Source of the DNA: Legionella israelensis
GTDB taxonomy: Bacteria > Pseudomonadota > Gammaproteobacteria > Legionellales > Legionellaceae
DNA: 64,000 nucleotides
Assembly: GCF_004571175.1 (NCBI RefSeq)
Contig: NZ_CP038273.1
Span: 1,116,001-1,180,000 of the forward strand
Direction of reading: 5' to 3'
This document shows, one piece after another, positions 46,757 to 55,961 of this stretch. The notes under the pieces were generated by a model that saw nothing but the letters and a program-made list of their open reading frames with translations, made no database searches and was not told where the DNA came from. The position numbers and the translations under genes were made by a program. The first letter of the stretch is position 1; the number at the start of each line of letters is the position of its first letter.

Positions 46757-49700
46757 TCATGGATTCAGGCTCACCATAGACAGCACACCACTGTCTGATT
46801 TATTCAACTGCTCATAAGCACGTTTTGCTGGCATATAGTGGGGAAATTTTATCATCAAACGTTGAAGTATCATTCTGGACAAGGTTTCATCCCCTCGATT
46901 CCATTCAGCCAGCGCATCAAAATAAATTAAATCAGCAGGCTGACTGGTGAGCACCGGAACCTGATTCATTAAAGCCGGCTCAATATAGCTGATTTTTTCC
47001 TGAGACTGTGCTTGAATTGACCTTAATAGCTGGCGTGCCTCCATGTTACCGTTCTCACTGGCACGTTTTAGCAGTTGGCGCCCTTTATCTATCATTGATT
47101 CACCCTCAAGACCTTCCAGGTAAAAGGTAGCCAATTGGTATTGTGCATAACCATTATGACGAAGTGCCAGCTGTTCATACCATTGCCTGGCTTTAGAAAT
47201 ATCTTTTTCAACACCCAGACCATATTGATACATCCTTGCCAAAGCAATCATTGCTTTTTCATTTCCCTTCTCGGCTGCCTGTTGATAATAATGGATGGCA
47301 TCGGAATAACTTAACCTGGTTGCTAAACCGGTTTCTGACAACAAGCCTAATTGATATAAAGCTTTATCATCGCCCAAAGCCGCCGCCTTTTTGTACCAGG
47401 CCAAGGCTTTTTGAGCGTCTCGTTGTGTGCCGGCACCATTAAAATATAATCCCGCGAGTTGGGTCATGGCTGAGGGCATTTCTTTGTCAGCCGCTTCCTG
47501 ATAGTATTTTTTTGCCTGAAGGTTGTTCACCTCAGTTCCCTTTCCATATTCATACATTAAACCAAGATTATAGGCTCCCAGTGCATTACCTTCTTCTGCG
47601 GCCTTCTGATAAGCTTGGATTGCCTTGACGTACTGATCCTCCACCGTTTCATAAATAAAGCCCATGGCAACAAAGGCCTCAGGAGATTTTTGGGAGGCTT
47701 TTTCATACCAGGCCAGCGCTTTTGCATAATCCGGTTGCGATAACCTGCCGGATTGATAGAGTTGTCCCAATTGATACTGAGCCAGGGTATTGCCTTGTTC
47801 AGCCGAAGCCAAATACCATTGCTGAGCCAATTGGGGATTTTCTGAAGCGCCGATGCCCTTGTCATACATATAGGCCAATTTTAGTTGAGCAAACTGATCG
47901 CCTTTTTCTGCCAGGCCACTATAAATAGTACGTGCTCTTTGTAAACTTTCAAAACTATCCTCCGATGCCAATGTATAATCAGCCAGTAGCAATCCAGCTT
48001 TGCTATTTCCTAACTGATAAGCCTTAATCAGAGCGGGTAAAAATTCTTTATGAGATTGTTCCGCCAAAACGGCCAGATTAAGGTCAGCATAAGAAAAGGA
48101 TTCCGAAGCGGCTTGCCTCAATAATTGTTGGCCCTTTTCCTCATTCTTTGCAATTCCTTTTCCTTCACTGAGATAAGTTCCGACAACAAAGCGGCTGACC
48201 ACATTGGCACCGGATTTCTCAAGCCACTCTAAAGCTTTCTTCTGGTCAGCGGGAACACCTATCCCGCGATCATATAATAGACCTAATAATAAAGCAGCTT
48301 CAGGATTGCCTAAATCGGCTTGATGTTTTGCAATACGATACGCTTTTTTCTGCAGAACAGGATCTTTTTCCATCGCATTGAAAAAGGCAAGAGGTAATAA
48401 AGCTTCAACGACACCTTGTTTTGCTGCCTCCTGATATAAGCGTCGAATTAAGGCCCTTCGCTTGGTTTGTTTGACCACAGACAAGCTGACGTTTTTATCA
48501 TGAGTCAGCTTTTCAGCCAGTTCATATTGTGCAGGTCCATAACCATTGGCTGCAGAAAGGTATAACATTGAGGTGGCTTGCTCTTGATGAGCTTGAACGG
48601 TTTTATGAGGATCAGCGTTTCCTTTTAAAATTTTGGACATGACATACTGCGCATAACGATTCCCTTTAAAAGCGGTATCCCTTAGCCATTTTACCCCTTG
48701 AGTGTATAATTCAGGATCTTCTTTCTGTTTTAAGTACAATACAGCCAGCGAATACTGAGCAGGCAAGTGTTGCTGCATAGCTGCTTTTTCATAAAACACA
48801 ATGGCCTGATGATCACTTTGCATAACGCCTAAACCGTATTGGAACATTTGACCAATATGAAATTGTGCTTTTGAATTACCCAAAATGGCCTGATCGTACA
48901 TTTCATTAAAAAGGGATAAAAAGTTTCGCTCCTTTGTATCATCAGGCAGCCAGTATGAAAACCAATCTATTTTTGAACTTTTCTGCTTTGGAAGGGTATA
49001 GATGTCGGCAAAGGGAAGCGTCAAATCGGAATGATATACCACATAACTGTTCGCTAATAATTCTGCCTCCAGATGCTTGCTTAATGGATATTCGGGATAA
49101 GTCCATTCAGAGGCTTTTGCCTTATATATTGTTCTGACCAGGGCATCATAATAATCATGAAGCGGTACTTCATTGGGCTGAGTTAAAACAAATTGAGGCT
49201 TAAACAAAATCTTGCGGCCAAATTCTTCTATTTGTGGTGATTGATTATAAATTGTATCGCGCAAAGAGGCATCATTCTTCCAGGCGGTATAAATTCCCGT
49301 AGCCTGATACTGAGGCAAATTTAAGGTATCACTCGCATCATTTGACAGCCAGCGAGCCACCTGCACTTTCGCGTTTAATTCTTCATCTTTCTTTGCTGTG
49401 TTTTCAGCCTTTTTCAGCCATTGCTCGCTCAGTGGTTCATTAACATCTGTTCCTATACCTTTTTTATACAATGCGGCCACTTCTTTCTGAGCTTCTAAAA
49501 GACCGGAAAGAGCAGCATTCAGCATCCATAAAAACCCTTTTTTTTCATTATATAAAGAGCTTTTTTTATCAAGATACAACTGTGCCAGCTTGAATTGGGC
49601 ATTGGCGTTTTTTTGGTTTGCCGCTTTTTGATACCAGCTCTCAGCTTCTTCCGGCTTTTTTTCTTTTAAAGCAATGTCACCTAAAACAACCATTGCCGGA

Positions 49701-50374
49701 ACAAAACCCTGGGAAACAGCTTTATCAAGATAATCCTTAGCCACTGACAGATCACGGGAAACATAACGACCATTTGCATACAATTCCCCCAAAAGAGTCT
49801 GTGCTTTAAAACTATTGCCCTCATTAGCGGCTTTTTTTAGCCAAATCACAGCCAGACGATGATTTGAAGAAGACCGGCTTTCTAAAAAATGCTCCGCCAA
49901 AGTGTATTGGGCAATGGGATTATCCTTTTTAGCCGCCTCGATATAATAACGTCTTGCCAGGCCCGGATTTTTCTTGGTTCCAAAGCCATAAAGATAGGAA
50001 GCGGCTACAAACATTTGTGCGGATAAATCATTTTGATCGGCTGCTTTTTTAAACCAGACAAAGGCCTTCTCAGGATTATTCTTAATCTGTAAATAATATT
50101 TGCCCATGAACAATTGTGCCGGCAAATACCCTTTTTCAGCTGATTTTTTAAAAAAACGAATGGCAAGGCTCTCATTTCTTAACTGTCCATAACCATACAA
50201 ATACAGTTTTCCCAAATAATAATCTGCCACAGGATCTTTGCCCGACTTCATGTCAAGTGTCTCAAAGGCTTTATCATAATGACCCAGACGATAGGCATCA
50301 TAATCTGTTTTTGCGTAAGAATACTGGCCTAATGAAACAGCAAGAATATAAATCCAAGGTTTATAAATGTTCAT
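46757..50374 (-). CDS. enhC: Enhanced entry protein EnhC (Sel1-repeat protein)
   Basis: A 1205-residue periplasmic protein made almost wholly of Sel1-like repeats, for example YDKGIGASENPQLAQQWYLASAEQGNTLAQYQLGQLYQ. An N-terminal signal peptide (YILAVSLGQYSYA-KTD) directs export. The length and repeat content match L. pneumophila EnhC, which supports entry and intracellular growth and was reported to bind the lytic transglycosylase Slt, limiting release of NOD1-stimulating peptidoglycan fragments. It follows enhB by 64 bp and enhA precedes both, which confirms the identity. A non-repeat segment lies at about 330-500 between two repeat arrays. No damage is visible. Confidence 0.92.
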   Translation of the reverse strand: MNIYKPWIYILAVSLGQYSYAKTDYDAYRLGHYDKAFETLDMKSGKDPVADYYLGKLYLYGYGQLRNESLAIRFFKKSAEKGYLPAQLFMGKYYLQIKNNPEKAFVWFKKAADQNDLSAQMFVAASYLYGFGTKKNPGLARRYYIEAAKKDNPIAQYTLAEHFLESRSSSNHRLAVIWLKKAANEGNSFKAQTLLGELYANGRYVSRDLSVAKDYLDKAVSQGFVPAMVVLGDIALKEKKPEEAESWYQKAANQKNANAQFKLAQLYLDKKSSLYNEKKGFLWMLNAALSGLLEAQKEVAALYKKGIGTDVNEPLSEQWLKKAENTAKKDEELNAKVQVARWLSNDASDTLNLPQYQATGIYTAWKNDASLRDTIYNQSPQIEEFGRKILFKPQFVLTQPNEVPLHDYYDALVRTIYKAKASEWTYPEYPLSKHLEAELLANSYVVYHSDLTLPFADIYTLPKQKSSKIDWFSYWLPDDTKERNFLSLFNEMYDQAILGNSKAQFHIGQMFQYGLGVMQSDHQAIVFYEKAAMQQHLPAQYSLAVLYLKQKEDPELYTQGVKWLRDTAFKGNRYAQYVMSKILKGNADPHKTVQAHQEQATSMLYLSAANGYGPAQYELAEKLTHDKNVSLSVVKQTKRRALIRRLYQEAAKQGVVEALLPLAFFNAMEKDPVLQKKAYRIAKHQADLGNPEAALLLGLLYDRGIGVPADQKKALEWLEKSGANVVSRFVVGTYLSEGKGIAKNEEKGQQLLRQAASESFSYADLNLAVLAEQSHKEFLPALIKAYQLGNSKAGLLLADYTLASEDSFESLQRARTIYSGLAEKGDQFAQLKLAYMYDKGIGASENPQLAQQWYLASAEQGNTLAQYQLGQLYQSGRLSQPDYAKALAWYEKASQKSPEAFVAMGFIYETVEDQYVKAIQAYQKAAEEGNALGAYNLGLMYEYGKGTEVNNLQAKKYYQEAADKEMPSAMTQLAGLYFNGAGTQRDAQKALAWYKKAAALGDDKALYQLGLLSETGLATRLSYSDAIHYYQQAAEKGNEKAMIALARMYQYGLGVEKDISKARQWYEQLALRHNGYAQYQLATFYLEGLEGESMIDKGRQLLKRASENGNMEARQLLRSIQAQSQEKISYIEPALMNQVPVLTSQPADLIYFDALAEWNRGDETLSRMILQRLMIKFPHYMPAKRAYEQLNKSDSGVLSMVSLNP

Positions 50375-50438
50375 GAAGTTCCCCTATCCATAAACTGCCC
50401 CTCTCATCATTTTTCACTTCGTTAAAATGCAATAGAGA

Positions 50439-50966
50439 TTAATAGGCAGGTATAATCCCATACCGAACAACTTCTCTTATAGCGCCATTTTTTGTGTTGC
50501 CGTTAACAATCCAGAGATTACCGCGATTATTTAAGCCAAATTTAACCTTTGTATACTCACAAACGGCCAAAGCATCATTGCAGTCAATAATTTTTCCATA
50601 ATCCAGATGACGATCGGCTACCGTACAAATAAACTTGACTTTCTTCTCATTCGTGGAAAATACCGCCCATCGTTTGGAAGAAAGTTTGTGATTAAGATAA
50701 ACATTAAAATGTTGCTCATCATCATGCATATGATACAGATTAACCGACTCAGGCAGCTTATTGTAGATAAAATACATTGAATTTCGCTCACCTGCTGCCC
50801 CCGGCAGCAAGGTTAAAATACGCAGCTGTTTTTTATATCCTGTATCATGACAACCTAAAGGGAATCGATCATCTTCTTTTTCCTCAGCGTACGTTCCTCC
50901 GGCTATCAATATCCAAGCTACAACCCCAAGCAAGCAACCTGTTTTCTTATTTTTTAGTGTTTTCAT
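50439..50966 (-). CDS. enhB: Enhanced entry protein EnhB
   Basis: A 175-residue protein with a signal peptide (LLGVVAWILIAGGTYAEEK) and no catalytic motif I can name. I call it EnhB from its place between an L,D-transpeptidase (EnhA) and the Sel1 protein EnhC, the known order in L. pneumophila. Its start overlaps the enhA stop by 4 bp. Cysteines in LGCHDTG, KFICTV, DCND and VCEY could form disulfides in the periplasm. The molecular role is unknown to me. Confidence 0.8.
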   Translation of the reverse strand: MKTLKNKKTGCLLGVVAWILIAGGTYAEEKEDDRFPLGCHDTGYKKQLRILTLLPGAAGERNSMYFIYNKLPESVNLYHMHDDEQHFNVYLNHKLSSKRWAVFSTNEKKVKFICTVADRHLDYGKIIDCNDALAVCEYTKVKFGLNNRGNLWIVNGNTKNGAIREVVRYGIIPAY

Positions 50967-51670
50967 CGGTTTTTCTCTCTAAGCGTTATTGGACGTACAA
51001 TAACCTTGGTTCCTAAGTGGTTATTACTTTCATTGGATAGCTCAACAAAATGGTGATTTAACCATTTGGCATCGTCGGTGAAGATGCGCACACAACCATG
51101 GCTGGCACGAACTCCGGGAATATCATTGGATCCATGTAAGGCAAAACCTTTGTAAAAATACATGCAATAGGGCATTCTTGCATTATCAAAAGTATTAGAG
51201 CGGCAATGTTGATTCTCTTTGCTGAACATACGGAAAATGCCTGTAATGGTGCGGCATGAACCATTGCTGTCGACACACTTATCTCTACCGGAAGAAATGG
51301 GACCCCATTTCACTAAGTTTCCACTGGCATCATAAGCTGCCCAGGCTAATTTATCCTGATCAACGATAATTTGCTTTTCATGAGCCTTATCGAGTTTAAG
51401 TGGGAAGGGTGAAATATCAAAAATGGTAAGATTTTCCAGATTTTTCGGCACAACAATGACTTTGCCATACCATATCGAATTGTAAGTACGATTTAAACGT
51501 TGCACCAAATCTCTTTGAGCAGGATCGGGAAACATTTTTGTCCAGTTTTGGCCTTTCCCAACCTTAACACATTCGTATTGAGGATAAGCACAAAGCTCCG
51601 TGCCATAATAGGCGGCATTGGCTGTCGAGACCAACAATATAAACGATATCATTAACATTATCCGTTTCAT
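50963..51670 (-). CDS. enhA: Enhanced entry protein EnhA, L,D-transpeptidase family
   Basis: A 235-residue exported protein with a YkuD-type L,D-transpeptidase domain. The signal peptide ends at TANA-AYYG. The catalytic motif is present as GFALHGSNDIPGVRASHGCVRI, with the HG, SHGC and R of the HXX14-17[S/T]HGChN pattern. Such enzymes make 3-3 peptidoglycan crosslinks or attach lipoproteins. The ATG at 51670 is chosen because GAGGAG lies 8 bases upstream. It opens the enhABC operon, divergent from the GGDEF gene. Confidence 0.9.
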   Translation of the reverse strand: MKRIMLMISFILLVSTANAAYYGTELCAYPQYECVKVGKGQNWTKMFPDPAQRDLVQRLNRTYNSIWYGKVIVVPKNLENLTIFDISPFPLKLDKAHEKQIIVDQDKLAWAAYDASGNLVKWGPISSGRDKCVDSNGSCRTITGIFRMFSKENQHCRSNTFDNARMPYCMYFYKGFALHGSNDIPGVRASHGCVRIFTDDAKWLNHHFVELSNESNNHLGTKVIVRPITLREKNR

Positions 51671-51831
51671 TCCAGCGCTCCTCAGCATGCTTTCTTCATG
51701 AGCAATATTTGCCCTTTTGATGCTTTTCTGTAGCTTGTTACTCTATTGTCGGTCGTTGATTGAATAAGTTTAGCTTTTCTACAAAAACACAAAATTATTG
51801 CTATAGTATAATTAAAATATATAGCTGAGAT

Positions 51832-54339
51832 ATGAAAAAAAAGAAAAATAAGGCCACTTTCAACCATTTCGAAAAGGTTACTGACTTGAATCTCCCACTC
51901 ATACAAAGGATAAATAAATGCCACGAAGCCGCTATAGTCTTTAATGAGCACGGCAAAATCATTGCCATCAGTAATGAGGCCGCACGACTGTTTTCCTCTT
52001 CGCCAAAGCCACTTGTCGAGCAATCATTATGGTCTCAATTGAATTTAGATAGTTTTGCCAAAAAACGCCTTTTTGTACGTGCAAGACGTTATTTCAGATC
52101 CGTCAAAGAAGGTCTTCCACAGCAATTTACCTGGGTTGAGAAAAAAGAGGATAAACCGGTTCTGGCTTTAAACATTGTCTTAAGCCAAACTTCATTTAAT
52201 GATGAACTCGTCTATATTGCTCAATTGCAGGATATTCTTCAGCTTAAATTAACAGAGTGGGTTTTATGGTCTTTGGCTAAAATCAGTAATTATGAAAAAA
52301 TTACTGAGATTATTGATGAGATTTTGCTATTGGCCAATCGTGTTTTTGATGCTGACCATGCTATGGTCAGTCTGGTTGAAAATAAAAAAATTGCTCGTTC
52401 TGTCAGTTATTATCATGAAGGAAAAAAAACAGGTAATATATCGTATTCATTAGAAAACACGCCCTGTGAAATCGCCCGTAAAAAACAAAAAATCTGTCAT
52501 TATCCTGGACATGTGCAGGAAAAATTCCCCAAAGATCATTTGCTTCAAGAGCTCAATGCCGAGTCTTATATTGGCGGTCCAATCACGAATGCCCAGAATA
52601 AAGTAGTCGGGTTATTAACTTTGATTGCAGAAAAAGCTATACCCGTGAGTGATTTGAATGACACTCTATTTCGCCTTTTTCTGGATCGAATCGGTCTTGA
52701 AATAGAAAAACTTCTGTATCAGAAAGAATTACAGTTTTTAGCCAGTATCCCTAAACAAGATCCAAATCCTGTTATGCGCATGCACACTGACGGAGAAGTT
52801 ATATTTGCTAATCATAAAGGCAAAGAGATCCTTAATCACTGGCAAGCTGGTAACTCGAGTCCACCAGCAAAAATCTTAAATAGCATCATGAAAGCACGAG
52901 ACACAGGTCAAATCATCACGGAAGAGATAACTGTACAAAACAAAACTTATTTACTCACCTTAGTCTGGATCTCAGATTTCAATCAAATCAATCTTTACGG
53001 AACAGACATCACCAACTTAAAAAATGCCCAGCAAAACATTTTAAATCTGGCAAGATATGATGCTCTTACACAAATTGCCAACAGGCAATATTTTGAAGAG
53101 AAATTGCTGATTCATATAGCAAACCATGAAAAGCTCGCTTTATTACTTATTGATATTGATAATTTTAAAATTATCAATGATACATTAGGGCATCCTGTGG
53201 GCGATCGTCTTTTAAAAATCGCCACCAAGCGAATGCAGAGATGCTTAAGAGAAAATGATTTTATTGCCAGGCTTGGTGGAGATGAATTTATCATTATGTT
53301 ATGCAACAATCCCAATGAATCCGCCACCATTGTGGCTGAAAAGATTAATGATGTGCTGGCTAAACCTTTTCAATTTGGTGATTACAGCCTCGATGTGACC
53401 TGTAGCATAGGGATCTCGTTTTTTCCCGATTCAGCAACCAATGCCAGTAACTTGTTGAAACAAGCCGATATTGCCATGTATCAGGCGAAAAGATCAGGAA
53501 AAAATCAATATGCGGTTTTCTCAAATCAACTACATGGCCTGACTCAAAGACGTCAGAAATACTTGAAAAAAGAACTGATAACCGCGGCAGCAAAAAACGA
53601 ATTGTTTGTCACCTACCAACCTTATTTCAATATGCAAACAGCAGAAGTGTCTGGTTTTGAGGCGTTTTTACGATGGTTACACCCTAAAGAAGGACTCATT
53701 TTTCCTATCGAATTTATACCTATTGCCGAACAAAATGGCACTATTCATACCATTGGTCAATGGAGCGTTGAGCAAGCTATTTCTGAATACGCTTCCACAC
53801 TGATGTCCAAGGATAAAATAAAATTATCTCTCAATATATCTCTGACACAAATCAGTGATGCCCGTTTCATGGACACTTTGTTAAGCAGCATAGAACAATA
53901 CGGTATCAGTGCCGATCATATTGTTCTTGACATTTCTGAGCATATAATGGCTACGGGTGCAGAAGATATAAGCAAGCTGAATACTTTTAATCGTCATGGA
54001 ATCAAATTAAGTCTGGATAATTTTGGCAGTCTGGAGGTATCCTTGACAAGACTCGCCGCCTTGCCCATTCATTATTTGAAACTGGATAAAAAATTATTAG
54101 ATGACATTGAACATCAACAAAAATCACGCTCTCTGCTTAGCGGTATCATAGAACTCGCCAAAAAATTAAATATCGCAGTGATTCAAAAAGGCGTGGAAGA
54201 GAAAGAACAGCATGAATTATTAAAATCATTAGGGTGTCCATATGCTCAGGGAAATTACTATTGTCCTCCTCTTCGACTGAAGGAATTACAGGATTTTATC
54301 CGCGAGCATGAAGCAACGATGCAAAGTGAAAGTTTTTAG
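51832..54339 (+). CDS. PAS-GAF-PAS-GGDEF-EAL protein with an intact cyclase and degenerate EAL domain
   Basis: An 835-residue c-di-GMP protein. N-terminal PAS-like region (AAIVFNEHGKIIAIS), a GAF-like region (~150-290), a second PAS-like region (~300-395), GGDEF and EAL domains. The cyclase site is intact (ARLGGDEFI, 482-486) with an RxxD inhibitory site (REND) five residues before it. The EAL domain is damaged: EAF replaces EAL (610-612), LDNFG replaces DDFG (Asn730) and QKGVE replaces AEGVE (Lys786). It likely makes c-di-GMP and uses the EAL fold for binding or regulation. No membrane segment is seen, so it is probably cytoplasmic. It is divergent from enhABC. Confidence 0.9.
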   Translation: MKKKKNKATFNHFEKVTDLNLPLIQRINKCHEAAIVFNEHGKIIAISNEAARLFSSSPKPLVEQSLWSQLNLDSFAKKRLFVRARRYFRSVKEGLPQQFTWVEKKEDKPVLALNIVLSQTSFNDELVYIAQLQDILQLKLTEWVLWSLAKISNYEKITEIIDEILLLANRVFDADHAMVSLVENKKIARSVSYYHEGKKTGNISYSLENTPCEIARKKQKICHYPGHVQEKFPKDHLLQELNAESYIGGPITNAQNKVVGLLTLIAEKAIPVSDLNDTLFRLFLDRIGLEIEKLLYQKELQFLASIPKQDPNPVMRMHTDGEVIFANHKGKEILNHWQAGNSSPPAKILNSIMKARDTGQIITEEITVQNKTYLLTLVWISDFNQINLYGTDITNLKNAQQNILNLARYDALTQIANRQYFEEKLLIHIANHEKLALLLIDIDNFKIINDTLGHPVGDRLLKIATKRMQRCLRENDFIARLGGDEFIIMLCNNPNESATIVAEKINDVLAKPFQFGDYSLDVTCSIGISFFPDSATNASNLLKQADIAMYQAKRSGKNQYAVFSNQLHGLTQRRQKYLKKELITAAAKNELFVTYQPYFNMQTAEVSGFEAFLRWLHPKEGLIFPIEFIPIAEQNGTIHTIGQWSVEQAISEYASTLMSKDKIKLSLNISLTQISDARFMDTLLSSIEQYGISADHIVLDISEHIMATGAEDISKLNTFNRHGIKLSLDNFGSLEVSLTRLAALPIHYLKLDKKLLDDIEHQQKSRSLLSGIIELAKKLNIAVIQKGVEEKEQHELLKSLGCPYAQGNYYCPPLRLKELQDFIREHEATMQSESF

Positions 54340-54604
54340 ACAAAAATATGGGCAGCAATTTTATAATCAAAAGACTATAAGATGCACAGTTTTCCATGTA
54401 ATGTATGCGCCGAATTTAAAGAAAAGTGGGTGGGGCTAAGCAGTTTTATAAAGATTAAAAGGCAAAACGAAACATCGCTGGATGGGACAATTATTTTTTT
54501 TATAATATTTATTCAGTTTGGTCAAAAATTGAAGTGCGTAGGCCGTGGTTTGTCCTACGGTATAATAATATAATTAATCTTGTCTTAAGTTTTAGTTGAT
54601 ATAT
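54340..54604. other. Intergenic region between the GGDEF-EAL gene and the ISAs1 element
   Basis: I see no supported gene. CGTAGG (54537-54542) and CCTACG (54554-54559) form a small hairpin. Without the IS insertion this stretch would directly precede the giant repeat gene, so it probably holds that gene's original promoter. Confidence 0.5.
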
Positions 54605-54613
54605 TCTCTATTC

Positions 54614-55941
54614 CAGGGCGATTTCATCAAAGTTCAAAATCCAATCACTTTTTTCAAATATTGCGTAGAAAGGGCAGCTTTCATTCGTTTTAAAGCAATG
54701 CCATCTTGGTTTGAAGTATCTTGGGTTAATAATTTAAGGACTATTTTACGCATAATGCTCAAATTTCTATCTGCATAGCCGCGATATATGGGGCATTGAT
54801 CTTCGTTCATACCGACATCCAACTTATAGTGTAAGCCATTTTCTATTTTCCAATGGTCGCGAATCGCCTGACGCATTAAGTTGTGTTTTTTATAAGGCAG
54901 GGATGTCATGTAGTAACGTGTAGCCGTTTCAATGTCTCCTGTGGGTAGATGCCGCGTGGATTGCACACGGATATAGGCGCTTAAATCTTTCCATTGTTGA
55001 CCGCAGGAAGGAAGGTACATGGCTGGTAATACGGTGTATGTTCTTTCTTCAAAACGGCTGTGGTCATAATTATTGGTGTCTTTCTGTTGGAAAACCATGG
55101 CTTTGTAATTTAGGGAGTCCGCTTTTTGAAAGAGGTTATCCACTTTCCGGTGCATGCGTTTATGATTCTTTTTTAAAGCAAGCACATAATGAGCTTGTTT
55201 GAGACGTATTAAATTGGCAATTCCCTTTTGCGTTCCCATTGCATCAATCGTTATTACTTTATCTTTGATATTGAGTGCTTTTAGTAGTACAGGTATCCCC
55301 TTTATTTCATTAGACTTGTCAGGTGTAACCGTGCTTCCAAGCGTCGCGGATAAGCGTGGGGAGTAAGCATTCACCAGATGGGTCGCCTTCTTATGGCCCC
55401 TTTGATAAGAGGAGCCGCGACTCGTCTTACCATCAATCGCAATCAGCTCATCCATAAAAAATTGACTGATTCCTTCTATCCATGAACTTAAACAACGCTC
55501 AAATTCTAAAGGGTCAATCAGAGAAAATACCCGTGCCAATGTGTGATGGCTTGGCAAACCTTCACTGACGTCAATAAATTGGCTTAACCATCGCTTGCGC
55601 GACCTGGCAAAAATCTCCATGGCTTTCCAACTGTCACAGCCACATATTAATCCGCATAAAACAATAATCAGTATCGTTAAAAGTGAATACGTGCAACGAC
55701 CTCCAACTCGTGGATCGCGGATGGACAGAAAACAATGAAACAAATATTGATTTTTTCCAAATTTACGCGTACTTTCTAACACAATCAGGCTCCTTCTTAA
55801 GATTTTTATAATCTACGTCGGTCAACGTAGGTGCCTGATTATTAACACTTTCTATTTTAATTTGCCAGATAAATCAACTCTCTCTTCTACAGTTGAGATA
55901 CTCTTATCGTTTGATTTTTGAACTTTGATGAAATCGCCCTG
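54614..55941 (-). mobile_element. ISAs1-family insertion sequence (1328 bp)
   Basis: Terminal inverted repeats of about 26 bp (CAGGGCGATTTCATCAAAGT then TCAAAA at the left, its complement at the right) bound the element. They are flanked by an exact 9-bp duplication TCTCTATTC (54605-54613 and 55942-55950). One intact transposase gene reads on the minus strand. The right end is only 20 bp from the start codon of the giant repeat gene, so the element separates that gene from its upstream region. Confidence 0.94.
54634..55782 (-). CDS. ISAs1-family transposase
   Basis: A 382-residue DDE transposase of the ISAs1 family (H-repeat-associated proteins). Key parts: N-terminal DPRVGGRCTYSLLTILIIVLCGLICGCDSW, the first Asp in DELIAIDGKTSRGS, VITIDAMGTQKGIA with the second Asp, and DHWKIENGLHYKLDVGMNEDQCP near the C-terminus with the Glu. 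The start is a GTG preceded by AAGGAG. The reading frame is intact. Confidence 0.95.
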   Translation of the reverse strand: MLESTRKFGKNQYLFHCFLSIRDPRVGGRCTYSLLTILIIVLCGLICGCDSWKAMEIFARSRKRWLSQFIDVSEGLPSHHTLARVFSLIDPLEFERCLSSWIEGISQFFMDELIAIDGKTSRGSSYQRGHKKATHLVNAYSPRLSATLGSTVTPDKSNEIKGIPVLLKALNIKDKVITIDAMGTQKGIANLIRLKQAHYVLALKKNHKRMHRKVDNLFQKADSLNYKAMVFQQKDTNNYDHSRFEERTYTVLPAMYLPSCGQQWKDLSAYIRVQSTRHLPTGDIETATRYYMTSLPYKKHNLMRQAIRDHWKIENGLHYKLDVGMNEDQCPIYRGYADRNLSIMRKIVLKLLTQDTSNQDGIALKRMKAALSTQYLKKVIGF

Positions 55942-55961
55942 TCTCTATTCTATTGGTCATA

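Noticed and set aside
54382-54573. A 63-codon frame after the GGDEF-EAL gene
   Set aside because: No ribosome binding site and no recognisable content. The region is probably the former promoter area of the giant repeat gene.
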